From Bacteroidales bacterium (GTDB lineage Bacteria > Bacteroidota > Bacteroidia > Bacteroidales > UBA932), in contig JAGAKR010000027.1 in assembly GCA_017625535.1 (NCBI GenBank), forward strand, positions 1-54,264: a stretch of DNA of 54,264 nt, written 5' to 3'. The notes beneath the pieces were generated by a model. It was not told the origin of the DNA. It worked only from the letters and a program-made list of their open reading frames with translations, and ran no database searches. The position numbers and the translations under genes were made by a program. Below, piece after piece: positions 24,704 through 35,026 of the stretch (position 1 is its first letter; every line of letters begins with the position of its first letter).

Positions 24704-25051
24704 ATGGAGAACGGGCAGAGTGAACGCAAATTCAGTTTTGCAAGTGACATATTGGGAGGCCAGATCCTTTCCAGGAGCAAGGTGAACCAATATTTCATTC
24801 TGTATCTCTTTGCCCTCATCCTCATCTTCATCAGCATCAACCTTGGAGTTGAGAAGACCCAGCTCACAATGAGGAGGAACCAGAGGGAACTCAAGAACCT
24901 TAAGGCAGACTACACCGCCAAGGCGGCAAGGCTCCAGTACCTGAGCAAGAGGAACGAGGTTGAACAGAGGCTCATCACACAGGATTCAAAGCTAAAGAGG
25001 CCGCAGGATCCTGCAAAAGCGGTAAAACTTGTAGAACGTTATAAACAATAG
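24704..25051 (+). CDS. ftsL: FtsL-like cell division protein
   Basis: This is a 115-residue bitopic protein: a short cytoplasmic N-terminus, one membrane segment (about 30-48, FILYLFALILIFISINLGV), then a periplasmic coiled coil (about 55-100, rich in Arg, Lys, Leu and Glu). This is the Bacteroidetes FtsL-like family, which is recognised mainly by position and topology. It should join FtsQ (and a DivIC/FtsB partner encoded elsewhere) to recruit FtsW and FtsI. It is 2 bp upstream of ftsI. Confidence 0.9.
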   Translation: MENGQSERKFSFASDILGGQILSRSKVNQYFILYLFALILIFISINLGVEKTQLTMRRNQRELKNLKADYTAKAARLQYLSKRNEVEQRLITQDSKLKRPQDPAKAVKLVERYKQ

Positions 25052-25053
25052 AG

Positions 25054-27174
25054 ATGATAAACGGCATATTCAAAAAAATGGCCTTCATTTACAGGTTCAT
25101 CTTTATCCCTATTGCGCTCGCCGTTATAGGGAGAGTTGTTTATATACAGTTCATCAATCCCACAGAAACCACAGACGTTGACATAGCCTACAGGGAGGAG
25201 ACAATAGAGGCAATAAGGGGCGATATACTTGCCCGGGACGGCCGTCCCCTTGCCACATCTGTGCCGTACTACCAGGTGAGGATGGATTTTGTTGTACCCA
25301 ACGAAGATACCTTCAAAAAGTATGTGGATGACCTCAGCCGTTCGCTTGCAGATTTCTTCAAGAACAAGAGCGCAAAGCAGTATCAGAAGGAACTGGAGCA
25401 GGCCAGGGCCAAGGGAAACAGATACAAGGCACTTGGAAACAGGCTTGTGGATTATACAGAACTTGCCCAGATTAAGAAATTCCCCATTCTCCGACTTGGA
25501 GCCAACAGGGGAGGAATAATTGTTGAGCAGAAATATAAAAGGAACAACCCTTACGGCAGGCTTGCCTACAGGACAATAGGTTTCATAAACACAGAGGGTG
25601 TAGGTGTAGGAATTGAGGGGAGCTGCGACTACTACCTGAAAGGGACACCGGGGAAACAGACCATACAGAAGATGCTTGGCGGCGAGTGGAAACCTGTAAC
25701 AGGAGTTGAGGGCATAGCTCCCAAAGACGGATACGACATACAGACAACCATAGATATTGAGATTCAGGAGGCAGCGGAGAAGGCCCTCAGGGAGCAGTTG
25801 GCAAAAGGTATGAACATAGAGGGTGGAACTGCAATAGTTATGGAGGTTGCCACAGGAGCCATAAGGGCAATTGCCAATATGAAGAAGATGGGCAACGGCT
25901 ACGACGAGTCGTACAACTACGCTATTGGCGATGCCACAGAGCCAGGTTCTGTATTCAAACTTATGACCCTTGTATCACTTCTGGAAGACGGACACGTTAC
26001 CCTTGAAGATCCTATAGACGGAAGTGGCGGAAAATGGAGTTACGGAGGCCACACATACTCAGACACACACGATTACGGCATGATGGATGTGAAGATGGCC
26101 CTTGCAAAATCATCAAACGTGGCATTTGCAAAATTGGCGGTTGCCAATTATGAAGGGAATGAGCAGAGATATGTAGACCGCCTCAACAGTATGAAGGTTG
26201 GAGAGAGGTTCAACCTGGACATCCAGGGAGAGGCAAGATCTGCAATTTATGGCCCGGGAGATGCAATGTGGAGCAGATCCAGCCTTTCATCTATGGCCAT
26301 AGGTTACTCAACCCTCCTCACCCCGCTGCACACCCTCACATTCTACAACGCAATTGCAAATGACGGCAAAATGATGAAGCCGTATTTCATAGAGAACTAC
26401 CAGGAGAACGGTGTGGTTGTGAAAGAGTTCGGGCCACAGGAGATAAGCGGGTCAATCTGTTCAAAAGAGACAGCCAAAGAGGCAAGGAGGGCATTGAGAT
26501 ATGTTGTGGAGGTTGGTACCGGCAAATTCATGAACAAGGCAAAATACCCTATAGCGGGAAAGACAGGAACTTCCAGAATAGCATACGGTGGAAAACAGGG
26601 ATACGAGAAAAACGGATACAGGAGATACCAAGCATCTTTCGCTGGCTTCTATCCTTCAGACAACCCCAAATACTCCGCCATTGTAGTGCTCTATTCAGGT
26701 GACACACGCGGAAACTTTTACGGAGGAAGTTGGGCCGGTCCGGTATTCAAGGAGATTGCAGACCACATCTACTCCACCAGCAGTGACTGGACACCCGTAT
26801 TGGATGGCAAAGGGGCAAAAAAGAACAATCCTTCAATAAAGACAGGAAGGATGGATGCCCAGAACAAGGTATTGGCAGAACTTGGGGTTGAATATACCAA
26901 AAAAGGGATAAGCGGGAACAATTCGTCGGGATGGGCATCATTCAGCAAAGACACTGCCGGAAGGCTCATTGCAAGGAATTACTCTACAGACAATGATTCT
27001 CTTGTGAATGTGGTGGATATGGGGCTCAAGGATGCCATCTACCTCCTGGAGAACAATGGATATAAAGTGAACTTTACAGGATACGGAAAAGTGGTGGAAC
27101 AGTCTCCCAAAGCGGGCTCAAGACTTGAAAAGAACTCAGTTGTAAACTTAAAATTGGAGTCAGATGGAAATTAG
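25054..27174 (+). CDS. ftsI: Division-specific penicillin-binding protein 3 (transpeptidase) with PASTA domain
   Basis: This is a 706-residue class B PBP. It has one N-terminal membrane anchor (about 10-30), a pedestal domain beginning IEAIRGDILARDGRPLATS, and a transpeptidase domain with SxxK at Ser299-Lys302 (PGSVFK), SxN at 353-355 (SSN) and KTG at 503-505. A C-terminal PASTA repeat (about 645-702, VVDMGLKDAIYLLENNGYKV..VVEQSPKAGSRL) is usual in Bacteroidetes but absent in E. coli FtsI. It crosslinks septal peptidoglycan with FtsW. Its last 11 bp overlap murE. Confidence 0.96.
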   Translation: MINGIFKKMAFIYRFIFIPIALAVIGRVVYIQFINPTETTDVDIAYREETIEAIRGDILARDGRPLATSVPYYQVRMDFVVPNEDTFKKYVDDLSRSLADFFKNKSAKQYQKELEQARAKGNRYKALGNRLVDYTELAQIKKFPILRLGANRGGIIVEQKYKRNNPYGRLAYRTIGFINTEGVGVGIEGSCDYYLKGTPGKQTIQKMLGGEWKPVTGVEGIAPKDGYDIQTTIDIEIQEAAEKALREQLAKGMNIEGGTAIVMEVATGAIRAIANMKKMGNGYDESYNYAIGDATEPGSVFKLMTLVSLLEDGHVTLEDPIDGSGGKWSYGGHTYSDTHDYGMMDVKMALAKSSNVAFAKLAVANYEGNEQRYVDRLNSMKVGERFNLDIQGEARSAIYGPGDAMWSRSSLSSMAIGYSTLLTPLHTLTFYNAIANDGKMMKPYFIENYQENGVVVKEFGPQEISGSICSKETAKEARRALRYVVEVGTGKFMNKAKYPIAGKTGTSRIAYGGKQGYEKNGYRRYQASFAGFYPSDNPKYSAIVVLYSGDTRGNFYGGSWAGPVFKEIADHIYSTSSDWTPVLDGKGAKKNNPSIKTGRMDAQNKVLAELGVEYTKKGISGNNSSGWASFSKDTAGRLIARNYSTDNDSLVNVVDMGLKDAIYLLENNGYKVNFTGYGKVVEQSPKAGSRLEKNSVVNLKLESDGN

Positions 27175-28627
27175 CGTACTGTTTGAAGGTGTTGATTTTA
27201 TAGGGTCACTTCCAAAAGGGGATGTGAAGGAGGCATATTGCGATTCACGCCAGTGTACCGCAGGCTCCCTTTTTGTTGCTGTAAGGGGCGCTGAAGCAGA
27301 CGGCCACACATTCATTGGAAAGGCCATTGAGAAAGGTGCAGCATACATTGTATGTGAGGAGATTCCTGCAGAATGTGCCAATGCAGAAGGGGTACAGTTC
27401 ATCCTTGTAAAGGAGAGCAGGAAGGCTGTTGCCCGCATAGCGGCCAATTTCCACAACAACCCTTCAAAGAAACTGAGAGTTGTGGCTGTAACCGGAACCA
27501 ACGGAAAAACCTCCATTGCAACACTGCTCTACAACCTGTTCACAAAACTTGGTTACAGTTGCGGTCTGCTCTCTACAATAGCAAATTATGTTGGTGAAAA
27601 GAGATATGAGGCGGTAAATACAACTCCGGGACCTATGGAATTGAATGCCCTACTTGCACAGATGTGCAGTGAAGGGTGCGAATTCTGCTTTATGGAGGCA
27701 AGTTCACACGCCATAGACCAGCAGAGGATTGAGGGGATTGAATTTGCCGGAGCAATTTTCACAAACCTTACCCACGACCACCTGGATTACCACAAGACTT
27801 TTGCAAATTACCTTGCCTGCAAGAAGAAATTGTTTGATACCCTTCCTGCAACCGCATTTGCCCTCACAAATACAGATGACCGCAACGGCGAAGTTATGGT
27901 ACAGAATACCAGGGCACAGGTAAGCACCTATTCTTGCCGCAACTGGGCAGACTTTAAAGTAAAAATTCTGGAGAAGACTATAGAGGGGATGCTCCTGAAC
28001 ATAAACGGCAAAGAGGTATGGTGCAGGTTCATAGGGGTACACAATGCCGCAAACCTTACAGCCGTTTACGGTGCGGCAATGCTCCTTGGAGGCAAAGAGG
28101 AGGAGATAATAACAGCAATGAGCACCCTTACCTCGGTTGCCGGAAGGCTGGAATATTTCAAGGGGGAAGATGAGATAATTGCAGCAGTGGATTATGCCCA
28201 CACCCCTGATGCGCTGGAAAATGTACTGAAGACACTCAAGGATCTTGAGCCTTGCGGAGACCTTATCTGCGTATTCGGTTGCGGAGGAAACAGGGACAAG
28301 ACAAAACGCCCCGAAATGGGCGCAATAGCGGCCAAATACTCCAACAGGGTAATAGTGACATCAGACAACCCAAGGTTTGAAGACCCCAATGATATAATTG
28401 CAGACATAAAGGCCGGAATGGACATAAAGGGGAGGGCAAAATCCCTTTTTATTCCCGACAGAACAGAAGCCATCCACACTGCAATCCTCACAGCAAAACC
28501 CGGCTCAATAATACTTGTGGCTGGAAAAGGACACGAAGACTACCAGATAATAAACGGTGTGAAGCACCATTTGGACGATAAGGAAATAATAAAAGAGGCT
28601 TTCCAGATGCAGAGGGAGGCCAGATGA
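27164..28627 (+). CDS. murE: UDP-MurNAc-tripeptide synthetase (meso-DAP adding)
   Basis: This 487-residue Mur ligase adds the third amino acid to UDP-MurNAc-L-Ala-D-Glu. The ATP loop TGTNGKTS has Lys115. The carbamoylated-lysine region, ASSHAIDQQRIEGI and the C-terminal domain are present. The specificity motif DNPR (401-404) marks a meso-diaminopimelate enzyme; lysine enzymes differ there. The start overlaps ftsI by 11 bp. The length is normal. Confidence 0.97.
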   Translation: MEISVLFEGVDFIGSLPKGDVKEAYCDSRQCTAGSLFVAVRGAEADGHTFIGKAIEKGAAYIVCEEIPAECANAEGVQFILVKESRKAVARIAANFHNNPSKKLRVVAVTGTNGKTSIATLLYNLFTKLGYSCGLLSTIANYVGEKRYEAVNTTPGPMELNALLAQMCSEGCEFCFMEASSHAIDQQRIEGIEFAGAIFTNLTHDHLDYHKTFANYLACKKKLFDTLPATAFALTNTDDRNGEVMVQNTRAQVSTYSCRNWADFKVKILEKTIEGMLLNINGKEVWCRFIGVHNAANLTAVYGAAMLLGGKEEEIITAMSTLTSVAGRLEYFKGEDEIIAAVDYAHTPDALENVLKTLKDLEPCGDLICVFGCGGNRDKTKRPEMGAIAAKYSNRVIVTSDNPRFEDPNDIIADIKAGMDIKGRAKSLFIPDRTEAIHTAILTAKPGSIILVAGKGHEDYQIINGVKHHLDDKEIIKEAFQMQREAR

Positions 28628-28649
28628 CAAATAAGAGGAGAAAGAAATA

Positions 28650-29840
28650 ATGTTATACCATCTGTTTGACTATTTGAGCAAATCCGGAGTGGATTTTCCG
28701 GGCATAGGACTGATGCAGTACATCTCGTTCAGGGCACTCCTTGCCCTGATGACAGCATTGCTTGTAGCGCTGTATGCAGGTCCAAGGATCATAAGGAAAC
28801 TGAGGATGAAGCAGATTGGCGAAGACATAAGGGACCTGGGACTTGAGGGGCAGATGCAGAAGAAGGGCACCCCTACTATGGGTGGAATAATAATAATCCT
28901 CTCCATCCTCATACCGGCGCTGCTGTTCGGCAACCTCACCAACCTGTATGTTCAGCTGCTGATTGTATCAGCAATATGGTTGGGACTCATTGGATTCCTG
29001 GATGATTCAATAAAGGTATTCAAGAAGAACAAGGACGGCCTCAGCGGAAAATACAAGATTATAGGACAGGTTACACTTGGCCTTGTTGTGGGGATTGCAC
29101 TCTGTTTCGGCAACCAGGCAGACCTCAACAGCACACTTACAACAATACCGTTCATTAAAGACAACCAGTTCGATTACGCCTGGCTGAGTCCGTTTGGAGG
29201 GGAATTCGGGGAAATCCTCACCAGAATAATCTATGTGGTTGTAATAATTTTTGTAATTACAGCCGTATCAAACGGTTCAAACCTCACAGACGGTATGGAC
29301 GGCCTTGCAACCGGTGTATCTGCCTTCATTGGAATAACCATTGCTATTCTGGCATATTTGTCGGGAAACACAATATATGCCTCTTATCTGGACATAATGT
29401 ATATTCCTCAGAGCGGTGAAGTTGTAATATTTATGTCTGCCTTCATAGGGGCACTTGTGGGGTTCCTGTGGTACAACACATTCCCTGCACAGGTGTTTAT
29501 GGGCGATACCGGAAGCCTTGCATTGGGCGGAGTGATTGCAGTTGCCGCAATTATTCTAAAAAAGGAGCTCCTGATTCCGGTAATGTGCGGAATCTTCTTT
29601 GTGGAGAGCCTGTCTGTAATTATGCAGAGATATTATTTTAAATACACCAAGAAGAAATATGGCGAGGGAAGGAGGATATTCAAGATGAGTCCCCTGCACC
29701 ACCATTTCCAGAAAGAGGGGATTCCGGCATTGATACAGTCTCCGCAGAAGGCGCTGCCTGAGGCCAAGATTGTGGTAAGATTCTGGATTATAACCATTTT
29801 GCTTTGCGCAATAACAATAATAACACTAAAAATACGATAG
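28650..29840 (+). CDS. mraY: Phospho-MurNAc-pentapeptide translocase
   Basis: This is a 396-residue polytopic enzyme with about ten membrane segments. It transfers phospho-MurNAc-pentapeptide to undecaprenyl phosphate to give lipid I. Diagnostic cytoplasmic motifs are KKGTPTMGG, the Asp pair in [47 protein letters not shown] and [12 protein letters not shown]. It lies 22 bp after murE. murF does not lie between them, as is usual for Bacteroidetes clusters. Confidence 0.97.
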   Translation: MLYHLFDYLSKSGVDFPGIGLMQYISFRALLALMTALLVALYAGPRIIRKLRMKQIGEDIRDLGLEGQMQKKGTPTMGGIIIILSILIPALLFGNLTNLYVQLLIVSAIWLGLIGFLDDSIKVFKKNKDGLSGKYKIIGQVTLGLVVGIALCFGNQADLNSTLTTIPFIKDNQFDYAWLSPFGGEFGEILTRIIYVVVIIFVITAVSNGSNLTDGMDGLATGVSAFIGITIAILAYLSGNTIYASYLDIMYIPQSGEVVIFMSAFIGALVGFLWYNTFPAQVFMGDTGSLALGGVIAVAAIILKKELLIPVMCGIFFVESLSVIMQRYYFKYTKKKYGEGRRIFKMSPLHHHFQKEGIPALIQSPQKALPEAKIVVRFWIITILLCAITIITLKIR

Positions 29841-29842
29841 TT

Positions 29843-31183
29843 ATGGAGAGAGTTGTTGTTCTTGGAGGTGGAGAGAGCGGCGTAGGTTCCGCTGTACTGG
29901 CAAAAGTGAAGGGTTTTGACGTTTTCCTGAGTGACAGCGGCAAAATAAAGGACGATGCCAAGGCCACCCTTGCCAAATGGGAAATTGAGTACGAGGAGGG
30001 TGGACACACAATGGAAAAGATACTCAATGCCAATGAGGTTGTAAAAAGCCCTGGTATTCCCGACAACGTTCCGCTTATAGTTGCAATAAGGGAGAAGGGG
30101 ATTGGAATAATCTCCGAGATTGAATTTGCAGGGAGGTACGATACTGCAAAGAAGATATGCATAACAGGAAGCAACGGAAAGACAACAACAACTTCACTGA
30201 TATACTTTATGCTCAAGAATGCAGGGCTGAATGTAGGCCTGGCAGGGAATATAGGTCAGAGTTACGCATACCAGGTGGCAACCTGCAATTATGACTACTA
30301 TGTGCTTGAACTCAGCAGTTTCCAGTTGGACGGGATGTATGACTTCAAGGCAGACATTGCCATTCTTATGAACATAACCCCAGACCACCTGGACCGCTAC
30401 GACTTCAAGATGCAGAACTATGTGAACTCAAAGTTCCGCATTACCCGCAATATGAAGGAGGAGGACTGCTTCATCTTCTGCGAGGATGATCCGGTAACCA
30501 TAGGACAGTTGGAGCAGATTGTAAGCAGGGCAAAAATGCTTCCTTTCACACAGAAGAACAGCACCCCAAAAGAAAACGGTGCCTGGGTTGGGGATGAGAA
30601 AATGTATGTGGGGATGAACGGTGATGTTGACTACATCTACCTTAAAGAACTTGCGCTGCAGGGGAAACACAACGTATATAACTCTATGGCGGCGGCAATT
30701 GCAGCAAAGGCCATAAAGATAGACAAGAAGGTGATAAGGGAGAGCCTTATGACATTCAAGGGGGTTGAGCACAGGATGGAGAAGGTGCTCAAGATAAAGA
30801 ATGTGCTTTACATAAACGACTCAAAGGCAACCAATGTGGATTCTGCCTGGTACGCACTAGACAGTATGACAACTCCGGTTGTATGGATTGCAGGGGGCAA
30901 GGACAAGGGAAATGATTATGGGCCTCTGTTCAATCTTGTGAAAGAGAAGGTGAGGGTTCTAATCTGTATGGGCGTTGACAACACAAAACTGCACAGGGAT
31001 TTTGAAGACAAGGTTGATATGATTTTTGATGTCCTCTCTGCCAAAGAGGCTGTACAGAAGGCGTACGAGGTTGCATTGCCTGGGGAGACCGTACTCCTGT
31101 CACCTTGCTGTGCAAGTTTCGACCTTTTCAAGAGTTATGAAGACAGGGGCAGGCAGTTCAAGGATGCTGTACGTGCACTGTAA
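29843..31183 (+). CDS. murD: UDP-MurNAc-L-Ala D-glutamate ligase
   Basis: This is a 446-residue Mur ligase. An N-terminal nucleotide-binding loop VVLGGGESGVGSAVLA, ATP loop ITGSNGKTTT, LELSSFQLDG, NITPDHLDRY, HNVYNSMAAAIAAKAI and LYINDSKATNVDSAWYAL are all present. The ATG at 29843, 2 bp after the mraY stop, is chosen over an upstream in-frame start that would lie within mraY and add an Asn-rich tail with no family match. Confidence 0.97.
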   Translation: MERVVVLGGGESGVGSAVLAKVKGFDVFLSDSGKIKDDAKATLAKWEIEYEEGGHTMEKILNANEVVKSPGIPDNVPLIVAIREKGIGIISEIEFAGRYDTAKKICITGSNGKTTTTSLIYFMLKNAGLNVGLAGNIGQSYAYQVATCNYDYYVLELSSFQLDGMYDFKADIAILMNITPDHLDRYDFKMQNYVNSKFRITRNMKEEDCFIFCEDDPVTIGQLEQIVSRAKMLPFTQKNSTPKENGAWVGDEKMYVGMNGDVDYIYLKELALQGKHNVYNSMAAAIAAKAIKIDKKVIRESLMTFKGVEHRMEKVLKIKNVLYINDSKATNVDSAWYALDSMTTPVVWIAGGKDKGNDYGPLFNLVKEKVRVLICMGVDNTKLHRDFEDKVDMIFDVLSAKEAVQKAYEVALPGETVLLSPCCASFDLFKSYEDRGRQFKDAVRAL

Positions 31184-31215
31184 AAATTGATAATTTATCG
31201 GGAAGAAGACAAGAG

Positions 31216-32493
31216 ATGGAAAAAAGGGGTTCTATACTCAGCAGACTGAGCGGAGATAAGGTAATTTGGATAGTGGTATTCCTGCTGTCCCTCATCTCCA
31301 TTGCCCTCATCTACTCTTCCAGCAGTTCATTGGCATATAAGGAGAAGACCACAAATTTTGCATTCCTCATTAAGCAGATACAGTTTGTGGTTATGGGACT
31401 TGTGGCCCTTTACATATGCTACAGGATACCTTTGGGATGGTACCGGTTCCTGGCCTACCCGGCATTGGGGCTGAGCATATTGCTGCTGGCCCTCACCCCC
31501 ATAATAGGCGAGGAGATTAACGGTGCCAAGAGGTGGATAAACCTGGGATTCATAACCTTCCAGCCTACAGAGATGGCCAAGATTGCAATTGTGCTCTATC
31601 TGGCCAGGGCTTTGGAGGTGTACAGGTTGGAGACATTCAAGGAGTTCCTAATAAAAATAATAATCCCGATAGGCATTACCTGTGTCCTGATCCTCATAGG
31701 AAGTGTATCAGCAGCATTGTTTGTTGGGATGATAAGCCTGCTGATGCTTGTGATTGCGGGGGTAAAATGGAACTATATATTCAAGGCGGGTGGAATTGCA
31801 GTATGTGCACTGCTGGTAATCATACTGCTGCATATGGCAGGATTGAAACTCTTCTCCAGACTTGATACCGCATTAAGCAGACTCATAAGGTTCGGTTCAA
31901 ACTCGGAGATTACAGAGGAACTCACCCCTGAGGAGAAACAGAAGGAGGCAGACAAAACATACCAGGCAGATATGGCAAAGGTGGCCATTTCTTCTGTAGG
32001 CATACTGGGAAAAGGTCCGGGCAAGAGTACACAGCGCTACTTCCTCCCCCACCCTTACTCAGACTATATCTATACAATAATAATTGAGGAATATGGTCTG
32101 GCAGGAGGCACATTTGTACTTATGCTCTATCTGTGGTTCCTCTTCCGGTGTGTAATCCTGGCCAAGAACTGCACAAAAGTGTTCAGTGCACTTACGGTTG
32201 CAGGGCTGGGGCTGCTGATTACGGTACAGGCAACACTGCACATACTGGTAAATGTGGGTTATCTGCCGGTAACCGGACATACCCTCCCGTTGCTGAGTCT
32301 TGGAGGTACATCGCTGGTAATTCTCAGTTGCGCATTTGGCATAATACTCTCTGTGAGCCGTACAATAGACATATCCTCACAGAAGAAGATGAAGCCGGCA
32401 GTTGCAGCCGCAGACGGTGGGGAAATTGCCACACCAGCAAAAGAAGATGAAGTTGAACACGAAATAATGGGCCCCAACGGGGAATTCAAATAA
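31216..32493 (+). CDS. ftsW: Septal peptidoglycan glycosyltransferase FtsW (SEDS family)
   Basis: This is a 425-residue SEDS protein with about ten membrane segments. Family motifs are YSSSSSLAY, GAKRWINLGFITFQPTEMAKIAIVLYLA and, in the second half, LLSLGGTSLVILSCAFGIILSVSR. A charged loop (about 230-255, SEITEELTPEEKQKEADKTY) precedes GKGPGKSTQRYFLPHPYSDYIYTIIIEEYGL. It polymerises lipid II at the septum together with FtsI. A hydrophilic C-terminal tail (about 390-425) is acidic. Confidence 0.96.
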   Translation: MEKRGSILSRLSGDKVIWIVVFLLSLISIALIYSSSSSLAYKEKTTNFAFLIKQIQFVVMGLVALYICYRIPLGWYRFLAYPALGLSILLLALTPIIGEEINGAKRWINLGFITFQPTEMAKIAIVLYLARALEVYRLETFKEFLIKIIIPIGITCVLILIGSVSAALFVGMISLLMLVIAGVKWNYIFKAGGIAVCALLVIILLHMAGLKLFSRLDTALSRLIRFGSNSEITEELTPEEKQKEADKTYQADMAKVAISSVGILGKGPGKSTQRYFLPHPYSDYIYTIIIEEYGLAGGTFVLMLYLWFLFRCVILAKNCTKVFSALTVAGLGLLITVQATLHILVNVGYLPVTGHTLPLLSLGGTSLVILSCAFGIILSVSRTIDISSQKKMKPAVAAADGGEIATPAKEDEVEHEIMGPNGEFK

Positions 32494-32499
32494 ACTTGT

Positions 32500-33633
32500 A
32501 TGAAAAAGGAACTGAAGGTGATAATAAGCGGAGGAGGTACAGGGGGACACATTTTCCCTGCAATTTCCATTGCCAATGCCATAAAGGAGGCAAGGCCTGA
32601 TGCACATATACTGTTTGTAGGGGCCAAAGGGAAGATGGAGATGGAGAAGGTACCTGCTGCAGGATATGAGATTATAGGTATACCGGCAAGAGGTTTGAAG
32701 AGGCCACTATACTCCCCTTCCAACATCTCAGTTGCACTGGACTACCTCAAATGCCAGTCCCTTGCCAAGAAGATTATAAAGGATTTCAGGCCCAACCTTA
32801 TAGTTGGCGTTGGCGGATATGCCAGTGCAGCCATAGTGAGTATGGGTGCAAAGATGGGCATACCGGTGCTGTTGCAGGAGCAGAACTCCTTTGCAGGGCT
32901 TGTAAACAGGAAGAACGGCAAGAATGCAGACAAAATCTGTGTTGCATATGACGGAATGGAGAGGTTCTTCCCTGCAGAAAAGATACTGAACACAGGCAAC
33001 CCAATAAGGAAAGATATAGAGAAGGCCACCCCACAGCAGAAAGCGGAAGGATACAGGTTCTACAATCTGTCTCCTTGCAAAAAGACAATTTTTGTAGTTG
33101 GAGGAAGCCTTGGGTGCCGCACATTGAACGAGTGCATGAAAAAGGCTGTCTCACAGGGAAACCTGTTCAAGGATGAGGCTGAAGGGGGGAAAGGATACCA
33201 GGTGATATGGCAGTGCGGTAAGATTTACAAGGATGAGATTGCAAAGTTTATGGAGGGGAGGGATGAAAAGAATGTATACTGGTCTGATTTCATCCAGAGG
33301 ATGGATCTGGCATATGCAGCGGCAGATGTTGTTGTAAGCCGTGCTGGTGCGGGCACAATATCTGAACTTTGCGTGGCAGGCAAATGTACCATATTTGTAC
33401 CGTCACCTGTTGTTGCAGAAGACCACCAGACCCATAACGCAATGGCTCTTGTAAACAAGGGGGCCGCCCTGCTGGTGAAGGATTCCGATGCAATTGATGA
33501 ACTTATACCTTGTGTGGAGAGTCTGCTTGCAGACAGCGGCAGAATTGGGGGGTATGAGGAGAACATACTTAAACTGGCAAAGAAGAATGCCGCTGCAGAT
33601 ATTGCGGCAGAATGTTTGAAACTTGCAGAATAG
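32500..33633 (+). CDS. murG: UDP-GlcNAc: lipid I GlcNAc transferase
   Basis: This is a 377-residue GT28 glycosyltransferase with the glycine-rich loop IISGGGTGGHIFPAISIANA, VGVGGYASA, LLQEQNSFAGLVNR, the second-domain GGSLGCRTLNE and the donor-binding stretch SRAGAGTISELCVAGK. It makes lipid II on the cytoplasmic face. It lies 6 bp after ftsW. Confidence 0.97.
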   Translation: MKKELKVIISGGGTGGHIFPAISIANAIKEARPDAHILFVGAKGKMEMEKVPAAGYEIIGIPARGLKRPLYSPSNISVALDYLKCQSLAKKIIKDFRPNLIVGVGGYASAAIVSMGAKMGIPVLLQEQNSFAGLVNRKNGKNADKICVAYDGMERFFPAEKILNTGNPIRKDIEKATPQQKAEGYRFYNLSPCKKTIFVVGGSLGCRTLNECMKKAVSQGNLFKDEAEGGKGYQVIWQCGKIYKDEIAKFMEGRDEKNVYWSDFIQRMDLAYAAADVVVSRAGAGTISELCVAGKCTIFVPSPVVAEDHQTHNAMALVNKGAALLVKDSDAIDELIPCVESLLADSGRIGGYEENILKLAKKNAAADIAAECLKLAE

Positions 33634-33637
33634 AGCA

Positions 33638-35026
33638 ATGAAGAATGTATATTTCATAGGAATAGGCGGTATAGGAATGAGCGCAATAGCCCGTTACTAC
33701 AACCACGCAGGGTACAATGTAAGCGGATACGACAGAACCCCAAGCAAACTCACAGCCAAACTGGAGGAGGAAGGGATTTCTATCCACTATACAAGTGACA
33801 TTTCATATGTTCCTTCAGATGTGGAGGAGACTCTTGTAATCTACACCCCTGCAATTCCGGCAGATATGGAGGAGCTTGTTTACGTAAAGGAGAAAGGCTA
33901 CAGGCTTATAAAACGCTCAAGGGCACTTGGAGAGATAGCATCCGGGCAGAAATGCCTGGGCGTAGCCGGCACACACGGAAAAACCTCTACCAGCACTATG
34001 CTGGCCCACCTGTTCACACATTCCGGTACAGGGTGTTCTGCATTCTTGGGAGGCATCTCCAAAAACTACCACAGCAACCTGCTCCTTAGCAGGAATCCTG
34101 TGCTGGTTGCGGAAGCAGACGAGTTTGACCGGTCGTTCCTGCAGCTCTTCCCGGATGTGGCGGTGATAACCTCTACAGATGCAGACCATCTTGATATCTA
34201 CGGCAATGCTTCCACAATGAGGGAGGCCTTTGCGGAGTTTGCATCACAGATTAAGGAGAACGGTGCCCTCATACTAAAAAAAGGTGTTGAAGTTGCCCTT
34301 GATAATGTAAAGGCAAAAGTATACAGCTACTCATATTCAGAAACTGCAGACTTCTGCCCTGCAAACCTGCAGTTGCAGGAGGGTGGCTATTTTACATTCA
34401 ATCTGGTTTATCCTGCATACCGTACCATATACGGCAAAGAGGTTGCCGCAGGTACAATTGAGGGATGCACAGTAGGGATACCCGGTTGGGTAAATGTGGA
34501 GAACGGTATTGCCGCTGCAGCGGCAGCCCTCATAGGGGGAATTGAACCTGAAAAGGTAAAGGATGCCCTTGCAGCATTCCAGGGTGTTGAGAGGAGGTTT
34601 GACATACACTTGAACACACCCCAGATTGCATATATAGATGACTACGCACATCATCCGAACGAGATAAGCTCCGCAATAAGTTCTATAAGAAACATATTTC
34701 CGGGAAGAAAACTTACAGCTGTGTTCCAGCCTCATCTGTATACCCGTACAAGGGATTTTGCAAAAGAGTTTGCACAGAGCCTGAGCCTGGTGGATGAACT
34801 TGTACTGCTTGACATATACCCTGCAAGGGAACTCCCAATTGAGGGGGTTACCTCACAGATTATTTTTGATGATGTAACTGTCGGGAAGAAGGTACTCCTT
34901 AAAAAGGATGAGGCACTGGGGTATCTGGAGGGGTGCAGCATTGATATTCTTGCAACTTTTGGTGCCGGGGATATTGACAGGCTTATTGTGCCAATAAAGG
35001 AGATGCTTGAAAAAAGGATAGGATAA
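33638..35026 (+). CDS. murC: UDP-MurNAc L-alanine ligase
   Basis: This is a 462-residue Mur ligase. It begins MKNVYFIGIGGIGMSAIARYY, with ATP loop VAGTHGKTSTSTM, EADEFDRSFL, STDADHLDIYG and YIDDYAHHPNEI. The start at 33638 lies 4 bp after the murG stop; an in-frame start 15 bp earlier would overlap murG and precedes the conserved beginning. The stop and the ftsQ start share TAATG. Confidence 0.97.
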   Translation: MKNVYFIGIGGIGMSAIARYYNHAGYNVSGYDRTPSKLTAKLEEEGISIHYTSDISYVPSDVEETLVIYTPAIPADMEELVYVKEKGYRLIKRSRALGEIASGQKCLGVAGTHGKTSTSTMLAHLFTHSGTGCSAFLGGISKNYHSNLLLSRNPVLVAEADEFDRSFLQLFPDVAVITSTDADHLDIYGNASTMREAFAEFASQIKENGALILKKGVEVALDNVKAKVYSYSYSETADFCPANLQLQEGGYFTFNLVYPAYRTIYGKEVAAGTIEGCTVGIPGWVNVENGIAAAAAALIGGIEPEKVKDALAAFQGVERRFDIHLNTPQIAYIDDYAHHPNEISSAISSIRNIFPGRKLTAVFQPHLYTRTRDFAKEFAQSLSLVDELVLLDIYPARELPIEGVTSQIIFDDVTVGKKVLLKKDEALGYLEGCSIDILATFGAGDIDRLIVPIKEMLEKRIG